This document shows, one piece after another, positions 40,614-49,195 of a stretch of 64,000 nucleotides of DNA. A program made the position numbers and the translations under genes. This stretch comes from an uncultured Clostridia bacterium. Lineage in GTDB: Bacteria > Bacillota > Clostridia > UBA1381. The notes under the pieces are model-generated. The model saw only the letters and a program-made list of their open reading frames with translations. It had not been told where the DNA came from and did not search any database. The stretch lies in NCBI GenBank assembly GCA_934476075.1, contig CAKSNH010000002.1, positions 124,001 to 188,000 on the forward strand. The letters run 5' to 3'. The stretch's first letter is position 1; each line of letters starts with the position of its first letter.

Positions 40614-42773
40614 TTAATCAAGTGCCCGTTTTAGGAATGTCACAATCTGACCTCGTGAACAAATTTCATCGGGAGCAAACTCAGTGTCCGAAACACCGCT
40701 TGTGACGCCGTTTGCAACCGCCCATGCAACAGCAGTGCTATATTCGGAATTTGCGGAAACATCGGTGAATTTGCCTGTGTTGTCATATGCGGGCGAATCT
40801 GCATTTTTCCATAAATACATGACTGTTGACGCTCTTGTGCAAGGTGTGTCGCCGTCAAAGCTGCCGCCCGAAACCATACCTTTTTGATATGCCCAGATTG
40901 CTGCGTCATAGTAATAATCGTTCGTGCTTACATCGGCAAACGGATTTGCAGTGTCTGCCTTAGGAGAGCCTACCGCACGCCATAGGAAAGTCAGAATTTG
41001 TGCTCTTGTACAGTTTTCGTCAGGCGAGAATGTAGTTGCACTCGTACCTTGTGTGATACTCCTGTCGACCGCCCATTTAACCGCATCGGCAAAATAATCG
41101 GTTGAATGTACGTCACTGAAAGAACCGACTTTTGTCTGCGGAGCTTGGTCGGCAGTATTGTTGCCGTCAACTGTAAGGTAAATCGGGTTTGTCGCATACA
41201 GGTCGAGAGTATATCCCATGTCTGTCTTTGTCATGTAAGAAATGTCAAGCGGAACATATGACGTAAGACCGTTTTCTGTTGAGCAGATAAGATAATCCTT
41301 CTGCATTTCATCTTCATCAATATAATTTGTTTTGCCCGAAGCAGTAACTATTGATGTTATATAATACGGAACACCGGCAAAAAGCTGTAATGCGGTACCG
41401 GTTACTTCGTTGTCATATGCACCTGTTCCGATATATGTATATCCCGGTTTCAAAAGATTTTCACGGTGACCGTCACTGTTCATCCATGAGGTCATTGCAC
41501 GTTCGCCCGAAACAGCCCTTGTCCGGGAGTCACACCTATAAATATTTTCGCCGCCTGTTGAATACTGAAAATTCTCTATTGCAGAGAACGGATTTTTACC
41601 GTTAGGTCTTGTATGCGAGAATGATTCCGCAAGTTCAACTTCACGAATATTGCACGCTTGTTGAAGCGGTTCAATCATAGTAAGCAGATGTCTGCCGATT
41701 TTATTACGCTCAACATTTGTAATTCTGATAATTTCCCACTCCTCTTTGTTTACCGAGATTTTGTCCGACGGAATATTTCTCACAAGCATATCTATTTTGT
41801 CCTGAGAGCGTATTTCACGGCTTTCCTCGGCTAAGGTCATGGTTACATACATTATAACGTCACCGTTCTCATTAAATGTGGCTTTTGTTTTATTAAAACT
41901 TTTTATGGATACTTCCGAACCGTTTTTGACAGCATTTTTAATTACTGCAAGAACATCTTCCTCGGTTGTTCGGTTGGTGAATATTATATCGCTGATAGCT
42001 TCACTGACAAGATGCCTGTCCTCGTCTATTGCTATGGAATTTGCCGTCACTGCAAGCGGAACGGTTTTTCCGACGGAAACAGCGTCCTCAACGCCTCCGC
42101 AGGCAAGACTAAGCGTTGCCGAAAGACTGCCCCCAACCGTTGTTGACGCTTTTATAAGTGTAAAATTGCCGTCATCGAGCGTAACGGTGACATTGCTGCT
42201 GCCGACTGCCGTCTTTGCCATGTTAAGAATATCATTTGCAGTGGTATCGTTTGAAACGTCAAAATCCCAAATTGCTTGGCTTATAGCGTGTTTTGCGGCG
42301 GCGATGTCCTTTTTCGCATCTGTTGTATCTGCTGTATTTGAATTGTCGTAGTTTGATGTATTGTTTCCGTCATCAAGACTGATACTGCCGTTTTCACCCG
42401 ATAGTGAAATTTCCTTTTTTACTTCAAATGCTTCTTCGGCATCGTCCTGGAATATACTTACTTCCGCACTCATATATCCGGATTTTGTTGAGGTAGGACT
42501 TACAAGCTTGAATTTTTCAACAAAAAATCCCGTACCTGTATACTTATCTGCCGAATACTCGCAAGCCTCAAACAATAGATTTTCCAAATCATCTTTCGTG
42601 AAATTTGCATCAACGGTGGTTTCATCAAGCTTTTGCAAAAATAATTCCATATTCTTTTCAACCGCAGTTTCCGCATCGCTCACAACCGTTATAGCGTAGG
42701 CTGTTGTGTGCGGAAGTTGCAATGAACCTAGAATTAGTGCTATTGCACAAGCATATGCCAAAAATTTTTTCAT
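40614..42773 (-). CDS. secreted CAP-domain protein with three S-layer homology domains
   Basis: A 719-residue surface protein. Residues 1-27 are a signal peptide (MKKFLAYACAIALILGSLQL..., AYA cleavage site). Residues about 30-340 are repeated beta-rich units of unknown type (each near TTV/NDTT...ILNMAKTAVGSS). A CAP/SCP domain follows (about 350-470, ELAESFSHTRPNGKNPF, GENIYR, WMNSDGHRENLL). Three SLH repeats fill about 550-719 (each with FxDV...DAVxWA...GxFxPDxxxTRAQ) and should anchor it to the cell wall polymer. GGAGG lies before the ATG. Its function may be in wall remodelling or adhesion. Confidence 0.92.
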   Translation of the reverse strand: MKKFLAYACAIALILGSLQLPHTTAYAITVVSDAETAVEKNMELFLQKLDETTVDANFTKDDLENLLFEACEYSADKYTGTGFFVEKFKLVSPTSTKSGYMSAEVSIFQDDAEEAFEVKKEISLSGENGSISLDDGNNTSNYDNSNTADTTDAKKDIAAAKHAISQAIWDFDVSNDTTANDILNMAKTAVGSSNVTVTLDDGNFTLIKASTTVGGSLSATLSLACGGVEDAVSVGKTVPLAVTANSIAIDEDRHLVSEAISDIIFTNRTTEEDVLAVIKNAVKNGSEVSIKSFNKTKATFNENGDVIMYVTMTLAEESREIRSQDKIDMLVRNIPSDKISVNKEEWEIIRITNVERNKIGRHLLTMIEPLQQACNIREVELAESFSHTRPNGKNPFSAIENFQYSTGGENIYRCDSRTRAVSGERAMTSWMNSDGHRENLLKPGYTYIGTGAYDNEVTGTALQLFAGVPYYITSIVTASGKTNYIDEDEMQKDYLICSTENGLTSYVPLDISYMTKTDMGYTLDLYATNPIYLTVDGNNTADQAPQTKVGSFSDVHSTDYFADAVKWAVDRSITQGTSATTFSPDENCTRAQILTFLWRAVGSPKADTANPFADVSTNDYYYDAAIWAYQKGMVSGGSFDGDTPCTRASTVMYLWKNADSPAYDNTGKFTDVSANSEYSTAVAWAVANGVTSGVSDTEFAPDEICSRGQIVTFLKRALD

Positions 42774-42810
42774 GATTTTGCCTCCTTATAAATAATTATT
42801 TGATATATTG

Positions 42811-42839
42811 ATTATAACATAGATAGGATTTAATTACAA
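42811..42839 (-). promoter_or_regulatory. promoter of the CAP/SLH gene
   Basis: Minus-strand TTGTAA (42834-42839), 17-base spacer, TATAAT (42811-42816). Confidence 0.6.
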
Positions 42840-42870
42840 TTAATTCTTTACAACAATTATAAAAAACATC

Positions 42871-42901
42871 TTGACATGGAGTGAACTCCAAGTAGTATTA
42901 T
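42871..42901 (+). promoter_or_regulatory. MerR-type promoter with 19-base spacer and palindrome
   Basis: TTGACA (42871-42876) and TATTAT (42896-42901) are 19 bases apart, and the spacer starts with the palindrome TGGAGTGAACTCCA (42877-42890). Over-long spacers with a palindrome between the boxes are the hallmark of MerR-activated promoters, and merR is the second gene. Confidence 0.85.
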
Positions 42902-42933
42902 ATAGATATAAAATATTTTGGAGGCAGATTAAA

Positions 42934-43371
42934 ATGAAATATAATGAGCAAAAAGATTTTGAAGATGCAAATGTATTCGGCACAGGAAATCCCAATGACG
43001 AATATGCAAAGTATTTTGTGGGAAATTCATTTTTAAATCCGTTGGTAAATACAAAGGAAAGTCCTGTATTTCTTGCAAACGTAACTTTTTCGCCGAAGTG
43101 CAGAAATAACTGGCATATTCACCATGCGTCAAAAGGCGGCGGTCAGATACTTGTCTGTACGGCGGGCGAGGGATGGTATCAGGAAGAAGGCAAAGAGGCG
43201 GTAAGCCTTAGCGAGGGTATGGTTATAACAATTCCGGCAAACGTAAAGCACTGGCACGGGGCGAAGGCGGACAGTTGGTTCAGCCATATTGCAGTGGAAT
43301 GTCCGGGGAAGGATTGCAGCAATGAGTGGTGTGAGCCTGTTTCCGATGAAGAATACAACAAATTAGGCTGA
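42934..43371 (+). CDS. cupin-domain protein
   Basis: A 145-residue single-domain cupin. Likely metal ligands are in NWHIHHASKGGGQ (about 61-73) and VKHWHGA (near 109-115), with the GEGWYQEEGKEAVSLSEG turn between. Small cupins of this sort bind metals or act on small ring or carbonyl compounds; several sit in MerR-controlled detoxification operons. The ATG at 42934 follows GGAGG. merR follows after 19 bases. Confidence 0.88.
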   Translation: MKYNEQKDFEDANVFGTGNPNDEYAKYFVGNSFLNPLVNTKESPVFLANVTFSPKCRNNWHIHHASKGGGQILVCTAGEGWYQEEGKEAVSLSEGMVITIPANVKHWHGAKADSWFSHIAVECPGKDCSNEWCEPVSDEEYNKLG

Positions 43372-43390
43372 TAGGAAAGAGAGGTGCGGT

Positions 43391-43750
43391 ATGACAATCA
43401 AAGAGGTTAGTCAAAAATATGAATTGTCGCAGGATACATTGAGGTATTATGAGCGTATCGGCTTATTGCCGCCCGTGCCGAGAAATAAAAGCGGTGTGCG
43501 TAATTATGACGAGGAAAGCTGCAACTGGATAGAATTTATCAAATGTATGCGAGGAGCGGGACTGCCGATTGAGGCTCTTATTGAATATGTGGAGCTTTTC
43601 CGTCAGGGCGATGAAACAATCGAAACGAGAAAAAATTTGCTGATTGAACAGAGAAAGCTTCTTGCCGAGAAAGTTGAACATATGCAAAAAACGCTTGAAC
43701 GGCTCGACTACAAAATCGCAAACTATGAAAGTCTTATGGGAAAAATATGA
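43391..43750 (+). CDS. MerR-family transcription regulator
   Basis: A 119-residue regulator: an N-terminal winged helix (MTIKEVSQKYELSQDTLRYYERIGLLPPV) and a long dimerisation coiled coil (about 75-115). No cysteine is placed for metal sensing (only two Cys, near residues 38 and 47), so the inducer is probably organic. It follows the cupin gene in an operon and probably activates the 19-base-spacer promoter upstream of it. Confidence 0.92.
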   Translation: MTIKEVSQKYELSQDTLRYYERIGLLPPVPRNKSGVRNYDEESCNWIEFIKCMRGAGLPIEALIEYVELFRQGDETIETRKNLLIEQRKLLAEKVEHMQKTLERLDYKIANYESLMGKI

Positions 43751-43758
43751 TAAGATGA

Positions 43759-43795
43759 AAACAACCCGACGGTGTTTATACATCATCGGGTTGCT
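43759..43795. terminator. hairpin between merR and the GntR gene
   Basis: CAACCCGACG and CATCGGGTTG form a near-perfect stem between two convergent genes. T runs are short on both sides, so efficiency is uncertain. Confidence 0.55.
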
Positions 43796-44474
43796 TTGTA
43801 TTCATTTGTGCGTCTACAATATTGTAGTGGTTGTTTATCGCCTTTTCGCAGGACTTCCAATCGTTGTTTTTTAATGCGGCAAATATTTGCATATGCGAAT
43901 TTTGAATTTGTTTTTTTGTTTCGACATCCGTCCGGCGGAGCACATCTGCAATCCATTGATTGTATACCGATGTGATAGCGTTGTAAAGACTGATTAATAA
44001 TTGATTTTCGGTTGCGTTTATCAGCGAATAGTGAAACTGCCGGTCAAGGTTGATTTGTTTGCTGACAGGCATGGAAGTTTGTTCTTTTAAAAGTATTTTT
44101 TCAATATCGGGTTGATGTTTGCCGAAAGTATTGTTTTCGATTATCGACATACATATTGATTTTTCCATGCAGCGTCTGAATGAGCATATCTCGGCTTTGT
44201 TGGTCTTTTTCAAAAGCAGCATTATATTGATGACGTCCGAAATGGTTTTTGAAATATTGCCGGTGATGTAATTCCCCGAACCTCGTCTGCTTTCGATAAG
44301 CCCGATATTTTCAAGCATACGGATTGCCTCACGAGTGGAATTTCTGCTTATTGACAATGTTTCGGAAAGACTGCGTTCGGTCGGTATGCGAGAACCTATT
44401 GAAAGTTCGCCTTTTGTGATAAGTCCGAATAAATAGTCAACCGCTTTTTGATATTCACGAGATTTATCAGCCAT
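43776..44474 (-). CDS. GntR-family regulator, FadR subfamily
   Basis: A 232-residue regulator: a GntR winged helix (SRIPTERSLSETLSISRNSTREAIRMLENIGLI, about 27-60) and an all-helical FadR/FCD effector domain. The ATG at 44474 is seven bases after AAAGGCG. It is the last gene of lrgA-lrgB-gntR. A perfect FadR-like palindrome at the lrgA promoter is its probable operator, so the operon should be autorepressed. The ligand is unknown. Confidence 0.9.
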   Translation of the reverse strand: MADKSREYQKAVDYLFGLITKGELSIGSRIPTERSLSETLSISRNSTREAIRMLENIGLIESRRGSGNYITGNISKTISDVINIMLLLKKTNKAEICSFRRCMEKSICMSIIENNTFGKHQPDIEKILLKEQTSMPVSKQINLDRQFHYSLINATENQLLISLYNAITSVYNQWIADVLRRTDVETKKQIQNSHMQIFAALKNNDWKSCEKAINNHYNIVDAQMNTKQPDDV

Positions 44475-44487
44475 TATTTTTCGCCTT

Positions 44488-45180
44488 TCATATAAAATGT
44501 GCAAATATACTTGCACCCACAACCGTCAGCAAACCCGATACGACAATCGAAAGACTGCTCATTGCACCCTCGATTTCACCGAGTTCTATCGCTTTTGCCG
44601 TACCTAATGCGTGTGCCGATGTTCCTATGGCGATACCTTTTGCGATAGGGTGTGTGATGCGGAATATTTTACATATAAATTCAGCAAGGATATTGCCGAG
44701 TATGCCTGTAAGGATTATCACGGCTACGGCAATGGAAATGTATCCGCCGAGTTCCTCCGTCACGCCGATACCTATGGCGGTTGTTATGGATTTCGGGAGC
44801 AGTGTTACATATGCTTTGTGGTCAAAACCGAATATCAATGCAAATGCCAGAATACTGCACAGGCTTGTTATTACACCCGACAGAATACCGATAAGAACGG
44901 CTTGATAATTCTTTTTCAAAAGCTCGAATTGTTCGTAAAGCGGTATCGCAAGGCATATTGTTGCGGGGGTTAAAAGATAGCTTATATATTGAGCACCGCT
45001 GTTGTATTTTTCATAATCGATATTGAAAATCAGCAGTACAGCCATGGTCAAAATGATTGCTATAAGCAGCGGATTGAATATTGCAAGTTTAAATTTCTTT
45101 TTTAAAAGCGTACCAAGCCCGTATGATGTAAGGCTTATAAATACGCCGAAAAAAACCGAGTTTTCAAAAAAATCAGCCAT
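44488..45180 (-). CDS. lrgB: LrgB/CidB-family membrane protein
   Basis: A 230-residue membrane protein with the LrgB signature (LLPKSITTAIGIGVTEELGG, GTSAHALGTAKA). LrgAB/CidAB pairs were first linked to control of murein hydrolases and cell death; related plant and bacterial proteins transport glycolate, pyruvate or lactate. A FadR-type regulator next to it favours a carboxylate-transport role. The start overlaps the end of lrgA by eight bases. Confidence 0.92.
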   Translation of the reverse strand: MADFFENSVFFGVFISLTSYGLGTLLKKKFKLAIFNPLLIAIILTMAVLLIFNIDYEKYNSGAQYISYLLTPATICLAIPLYEQFELLKKNYQAVLIGILSGVITSLCSILAFALIFGFDHKAYVTLLPKSITTAIGIGVTEELGGYISIAVAVIILTGILGNILAEFICKIFRITHPIAKGIAIGTSAHALGTAKAIELGEIEGAMSSLSIVVSGLLTVVGASIFAHFI

Positions 45181-45544
45181 TGTTATTACTTCCTTTTTTA
45201 TCTAAATATTTTAAAACCGTCTGAGTAACTCTGCCCGAAACTATCATTACAACAAATGTTGAAACAACAGTAATTATAAGATATTCAAGCCATGACGAGC
45301 CAAGTGCGGTGTATGAGTCCAAAAGTTCGACCGCTGCCGGAATAAACATAATCGGCATTGTTTCGATTAAGAATGTGCCTGTTTCTTTTATGCTTGCAAG
45401 CGGAATTATTTTCGTTTCAAGCAGGATAAACAAAAGCACAATTCCGTAAATGCTTGCGGGAATAGGGAGCGGAATTAATTTGTGCAGAATTTCGCCGATA
45501 AAAGAAATGAACAATATAATTCCGAATTGTTTAATGTATTTCAT
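45173..45544 (-). CDS. lrgA: LrgA/CidA-family holin-like membrane protein
   Basis: A 123-residue protein with four membrane segments and the family's PLPIPASIYGIVLLFILL (about 27-44) and LIETMPIMFIPAAVELLD motifs. The ATG at 45544 follows AGAAGGA; a longer frame reads through the operator and promoter and is not coding. It is the partner of lrgB. Confidence 0.92.
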   Translation of the reverse strand: MKYIKQFGIILFISFIGEILHKLIPLPIPASIYGIVLLFILLETKIIPLASIKETGTFLIETMPIMFIPAAVELLDSYTALGSSWLEYLIITVVSTFVVMIVSGRVTQTVLKYLDKKGSNNNG

Positions 45545-45561
45545 TGCGTTTCCTTCTTTCA

Positions 45562-45578
45562 AATTGGTACTACCAATT
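45562..45578. promoter_or_regulatory. FadR-type operator in front of lrgA
   Basis: Perfect 17-bp palindrome AATTGGTACTACCAATT, containing TGGTnnnACCA, the known consensus core of FadR-subfamily GntR operators. It lies at the predicted transcription start. Confidence 0.82.
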
Positions 45579-45607
45579 AATATAGCACGTTGAAATGAGT
45601 ATGTCAA
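45579..45607 (-). promoter_or_regulatory. promoter of lrgA-lrgB-gntR
   Basis: Minus-strand TTGACA (45602-45607), 17-base spacer, TATATT (45579-45584); the operator follows immediately. Confidence 0.8.
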
Positions 45608-45644
45608 GCATGGGCGAGAATTTTGTGGAATATGTGAAAAATAC

Positions 45645-45673
45645 TTAACAAAAAGGTTTGTTTATGGTATAAT
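45645..45673 (+). promoter_or_regulatory. distal promoter candidate for the glycan cluster
   Basis: TTAACA (45645-45650), 17-base spacer, TATAAT (45668-45673). The RNA would begin with a nested hairpin CGAAAC...GAAATC/GATTTC...GTTTCG (45680-45716). A second, similar GTTATGGTATAAT lies at 45763-45775. Confidence 0.5.
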
Positions 45674-45874
45674 AACCTCACGAAACAGGACGAAATCAGA
45701 GATTTCTATGTTTCGGAGAACATTTTATCATAATACTTCGGCAACATTCAGCTGCCTGCGTTGTTATGGTATAATATATTATAGTTTGATTGTAGAGTAA
45801 GTTAAAGAATTTGGTTAAAATGACGAAATATAAATTAGTATGTTTTAAAATGAGATTTCAGAAGGATTTATGTT

Positions 45875-45919
45875 ATGGATAAATATATGCCGCTTATTAG
45901 TATAATAGTTTTGCATTAA
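45875..45919 (+). pseudogene. remnant of a family 2 glycosyltransferase N terminus
   Basis: AGAAGGA precedes an ATG opening MDKYMPLISIIVLH and then a stop. PLISIIV is the usual start of GT2 enzymes (compare KPFISIIIAVYN at 54793). Nothing after the stop continues the gene, so this looks like a truncated fragment left in the leader of the cluster. Confidence 0.5.
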
Positions 45920-45957
45920 GCTAATTGGGGACATACGAAAGTAAAACGGTTAATATA

Positions 45958-45986
45958 TTGCTTTTAATTTATAAAAGAAATATATT
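45958..45986 (+). promoter_or_regulatory. proximal promoter candidate for the glycan cluster
   Basis: TTGCTT (45958-45963), 17-base spacer, TATATT (45981-45986), with a start about 20 bases before the first gene. Confidence 0.45.
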
Positions 45987-46013
45987 AGACAGATAGTTTA
46001 GGGGAATGATAAA

Positions 46014-46724
46014 ATGAATATTGCATTAATAATGGCAGGGGGAGTGGGTCAGAGGACTCAGCAGGATATACCAAAACAATTTTTGAATGTATATGATAAA
46101 CCGATTATTATATACACTTTGGAAGCATTTCAAAATCATCCGGATATTGATGCGATTATAGTTTCCTGCCTTGAAGGCTGGCATGAAATTTTATGGGCAT
46201 ATGCAAGACAATTTAATATAGATAAATTAAAATGGGTTGTCAACGGCGGTGAAAACGGACAGGCATCAGCAAGAAATGGCGTGTATGCGTTGAAAGATGT
46301 CTGCAAAGATGATGATATTATTATAATACATGATGGAATAAGACCTATGGTGTCGGCTGATATAATATCTGACTGCATAGTTAAATGCCGCAAATTTGGT
46401 TCGGGACTGGCGGCGATGAGATGTCAGGAAACGATTATAAGAAGCACCGATGCAATAAAGGGTAATGAAAATATTAATCGCTGGGAGATTATGCGTGTAC
46501 AGACACCGCAGGCGTATAGATATGATAAGCTGTTTTGGGCACATAAAACTGCACTTGAAAGAGGAATAACAGATGCAGTGTATACCAATACCATAATGGT
46601 TGATTTGGGAGAAACGGTATATTTTTCGCTTGGGTCGGATAAAAATTTGAAAATTACAACGCTTGAAGATATAGATATGTTTAAGGCGTTATATAATACA
46701 AAGCGTGACGAATGGATGAAATAA
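46014..46724 (+). CDS. IspD/TarI-family cytidylyltransferase
   Basis: A 236-residue nucleotidyltransferase that would activate a polyol or sugar phosphate with CTP. The nucleotide loop IMAGGVGQRTQQDIPKQF (6-23) and IHDGIRPMVSADII are typical of IspD and of TarI (ribitol-5-phosphate cytidylyltransferase). Its place at the head of a glycan operon, next to an NAD-dependent epimerase, and the CDP-glycerol-transferase-like protein downstream favour a TarI-like role over isoprenoid synthesis. AGGGGAATG lies before the start. Confidence 0.88.
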   Translation: MNIALIMAGGVGQRTQQDIPKQFLNVYDKPIIIYTLEAFQNHPDIDAIIVSCLEGWHEILWAYARQFNIDKLKWVVNGGENGQASARNGVYALKDVCKDDDIIIIHDGIRPMVSADIISDCIVKCRKFGSGLAAMRCQETIIRSTDAIKGNENINRWEIMRVQTPQAYRYDKLFWAHKTALERGITDAVYTNTIMVDLGETVYFSLGSDKNLKITTLEDIDMFKALYNTKRDEWMK

Positions 46725-46725
46725 A

Positions 46726-47787
46726 ATGGAATTGCTGAAAAATAAATTATACATATCAGACTTGGAGAAGTATGCACAGGATACAAATATATGGGGAATG
46801 CTTAAAAATAAGACTATACTTATTTCGGGCGGAACGGGTCTTATCGGTTCGTATTTTGTGGATTTGGTGATGTATAGAAATATAAAATTTGATAATTCGA
46901 TAAAAGTAATTGTGCTTGGGAGAAATATTGAAAAAGCAAAAAGCAGATTTGAGAATTATTTTAAATCGGAGTTTTTTAAGTTTTATGAATGTGATATAAA
47001 TGACAGCATTAATGTAAGCGAAGAATGTGATTACGTCATTCATGCGGCAAGCAATACTCACCCGATAGCTTATGCGACAGACCCTGTCGGAACAATAACG
47101 GCAAATATTTTAGGCACAAAAAATCTGCTTGATTTTGCTGTTAATCAAAAAAACTGCAAATTTGTATTTTTATCATCTGTTGAGATATACGGTGAAAATA
47201 AGGGAGATGTTGACAAATTTATAGAAGACTATTGCGGATACATTAACTGCAACACATTAAGAGCAGGGTATCCTGAGAGCAAAAGAACGGGCGAGGCACT
47301 TTGTCAGGCATATATAAAAAAATATGGTTTGAAAATTGTTATACCGAGATTAAGCCGTGTGTACGGACCTACAATGCTTGAAAGCGACAGCAAGGCAATA
47401 GCACAGTTTATACATAAAGCGGTCAACAGAGAAGATATAGTTTTGAAAAGTGACGGAGAACAGTTATTTTCGTATGCGTATGTCGGTGATGCGGTTATGG
47501 GAATTTTATATTGTATGCTGTATGGAGAAAATGGCGGAGCATATAATATTGCTGATTATAATTCAGAGATAAGGCTAAAAGATTTGGCGAAAATATTAGC
47601 TGATTTATCTCAAACAAAGGTAATATTTGATGTACCTGATGCAGTCGAAAAAAGCGGATATTCAATGGCAACAAAGGCTGTTATGAATAATGATAAAGTA
47701 ACAAAGCTGGGTTGGAAGGCAAAAACAAATATGCGGGACGGACTGAAAAATACAGTGAGAATTTTTGGAGAAAAGAAAAATGTTTGA
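46726..47787 (+). CDS. NAD-dependent epimerase/dehydratase (extended SDR)
   Basis: A 353-residue Rossmann enzyme. The NAD motif GGTGLIGS is at about 35-42, the catalytic Ser in FLSSVEIYG and Tyr/Lys in YPESK, and a C-terminal substrate domain follows. It probably modifies the sugar or polyol activated by the preceding nucleotidyltransferase. It starts one base after that gene. Its last 140 bases are repeated, in decayed form, before the second FkbM gene at 49196. Confidence 0.9.
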   Translation: MELLKNKLYISDLEKYAQDTNIWGMLKNKTILISGGTGLIGSYFVDLVMYRNIKFDNSIKVIVLGRNIEKAKSRFENYFKSEFFKFYECDINDSINVSEECDYVIHAASNTHPIAYATDPVGTITANILGTKNLLDFAVNQKNCKFVFLSSVEIYGENKGDVDKFIEDYCGYINCNTLRAGYPESKRTGEALCQAYIKKYGLKIVIPRLSRVYGPTMLESDSKAIAQFIHKAVNREDIVLKSDGEQLFSYAYVGDAVMGILYCMLYGENGGAYNIADYNSEIRLKDLAKILADLSQTKVIFDVPDAVEKSGYSMATKAVMNNDKVTKLGWKAKTNMRDGLKNTVRIFGEKKNV

Positions 47788-48859
47788 AAATGAAAAAAAG
47801 GTTTATGATTTACTTCAAGATGAGGAGTCGAAACAGATATTTTTAAATAAATTACTATTTAATGTTACATCGGATTGCAAGTATGTAGATAGAATGGTTA
47901 GAGAATGTATTAAGTTAAGCGATATTGAGCGAAATCTGGGAAAAGAAATACACAGAAAAGATATTGATAGATTATATAAATTCATAGGAAATAAAAAAGT
48001 TATAGTATACGGTGCAGGTCAGAATGGGATTATATGTGCTGCTTTATTTAATAAGATAATGAAAGATGTAGATGTAGCGGCTTTTTGTGATAAAAGTCCG
48101 GAAAAACAAAAGCACAAGTTTTATGGATTTGATGTAATTGATTTTGGAATGTTAGTAAATAAATATAGTGATTGTGTTATTATAATAAACCCAATAAAAT
48201 ATAGAACGGAAATATATAATGAATTAATAGAGAACGGGATAAAAAAAGATAACATATATATGGATTTTTCGTTTGATTTGCAGAATGTATTGGGGCAGTA
48301 TTTTAATGAAGAAATAATTAGATTTAATTCGGGTGAGATTTTTGCGGATGTGGGATGTTTAGATTGCGGTACGGATATTGAATTTATAAAAAGATGTCCC
48401 GATTATAAAAAAATTATAGCATTTGAACCTGATGAACGCAATGTGGAAATTTGTGAAAATATTATTAAGAGAGAGAAAATAAGAGATATAGAAATTAAAA
48501 AATATGGTTTATGGGATAAAAAAGAGACTTTGAGTTTTTTTGCGGGAGATGGTAAATTATCCAGAATTAGTGATGACGGAAATGTAATAATTAATGTTGA
48601 TGCTATGGATAGTATTATTAAAGATGATAAGATTACATTTTTAAAAATGGATATTGAGGGGTCAGAATTAAAGGCACTGCATGGAGCAAGAAAAATTATA
48701 CAAAGGGATAAACCTAAGTTGGCAATATGTGTTTATCATAAGCCGGAAGACATAATTGAAATACCGTTGTATATTAATTCTTTGGTGCCGGAATATAAGT
48801 TTTATATGCGGCACTATTCAATCGATTCGGCAGAAACAGTTTTGTATGCTATAATTTAA
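47780..48859 (+). CDS. FkbM-family methyltransferase with N-terminal nucleotide-binding-like module (copy 1)
   Basis: A 359-residue two-domain protein. After a short helical start, residues about 70-170 form a Rossmann-like module (KKVIVYGAGQNG, AAFCDKSPEKQ). The C-terminal FkbM methyltransferase domain (about 180-355) has EIFADVGCLDCGTDIEF, IAFEPDERN and FLKMDIEGSELKALHGA. FkbM enzymes O-methylate hydroxyls, here presumably of the glycan. The ATG overlaps the epimerase stop by eight bases. A close second copy follows at 49196. Confidence 0.88.
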   Translation: MFENEKKVYDLLQDEESKQIFLNKLLFNVTSDCKYVDRMVRECIKLSDIERNLGKEIHRKDIDRLYKFIGNKKVIVYGAGQNGIICAALFNKIMKDVDVAAFCDKSPEKQKHKFYGFDVIDFGMLVNKYSDCVIIINPIKYRTEIYNELIENGIKKDNIYMDFSFDLQNVLGQYFNEEIIRFNSGEIFADVGCLDCGTDIEFIKRCPDYKKIIAFEPDERNVEICENIIKREKIRDIEIKKYGLWDKKETLSFFAGDGKLSRISDDGNVIINVDAMDSIIKDDKITFLKMDIEGSELKALHGARKIIQRDKPKLAICVYHKPEDIIEIPLYINSLVPEYKFYMRHYSIDSAETVLYAII

Positions 48860-48871
48860 TGAGATGATAAA

Positions 48872-49060
48872 AATGTTATTAAAAAAATTGTGCGGTAAAG
48901 GATTTTTTTGATAAATATATTTGATAAATGATAAAAAATGAGTGTCATTTTAATTAAATAGGCGATGAAGATTGATATTGGTGTAATTATAATTGCAAGT
49001 GTATATTATTTACAAAAGAGATAATTAATTTGCTGAAAAGTGAAATAAAAATACCTGATA
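48872..49060 (+). pseudogene. decayed fragment of the GT32-type gene
   Basis: It begins AAAATGTTATTAAAAAAATTG and contains GTAATTATAATTGCAAGTG and GTGAAATAAAAATACC, matching the start and inner parts of the intact gene at 50289 with large deletions and frameshifts. It is the left junction product of the tandem duplication. Confidence 0.75.
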
Positions 49061-49195
49061 CCGTTGAAAAAGGCGGATATTCAACAACAAAGGCTGTTAT
49101 GAATAATGATAAAGTAACAAAGCCGGGTTGGAAGGCAAAAACAAATATGTGGGACGGACTGAAAAATACAGTGAGAATTTTTGGAGAAAAGAAAA
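49061..49195 (+). repeat. duplicated 3' end of the epimerase gene
   Basis: About 135 bases nearly identical to 47645-47779, the end of the epimerase gene, with small substitutions and one deletion. It directly precedes the second FkbM gene exactly as the original does the first, giving a duplication period of about 1416 bases. Confidence 0.88.

Noticed and set aside
46014..46724. Genuine ispD of the MEP isoprenoid pathway
   Set aside because: It cannot be excluded by sequence alone, but the position at the head of a glycan operon makes a TarI-like role more likely.
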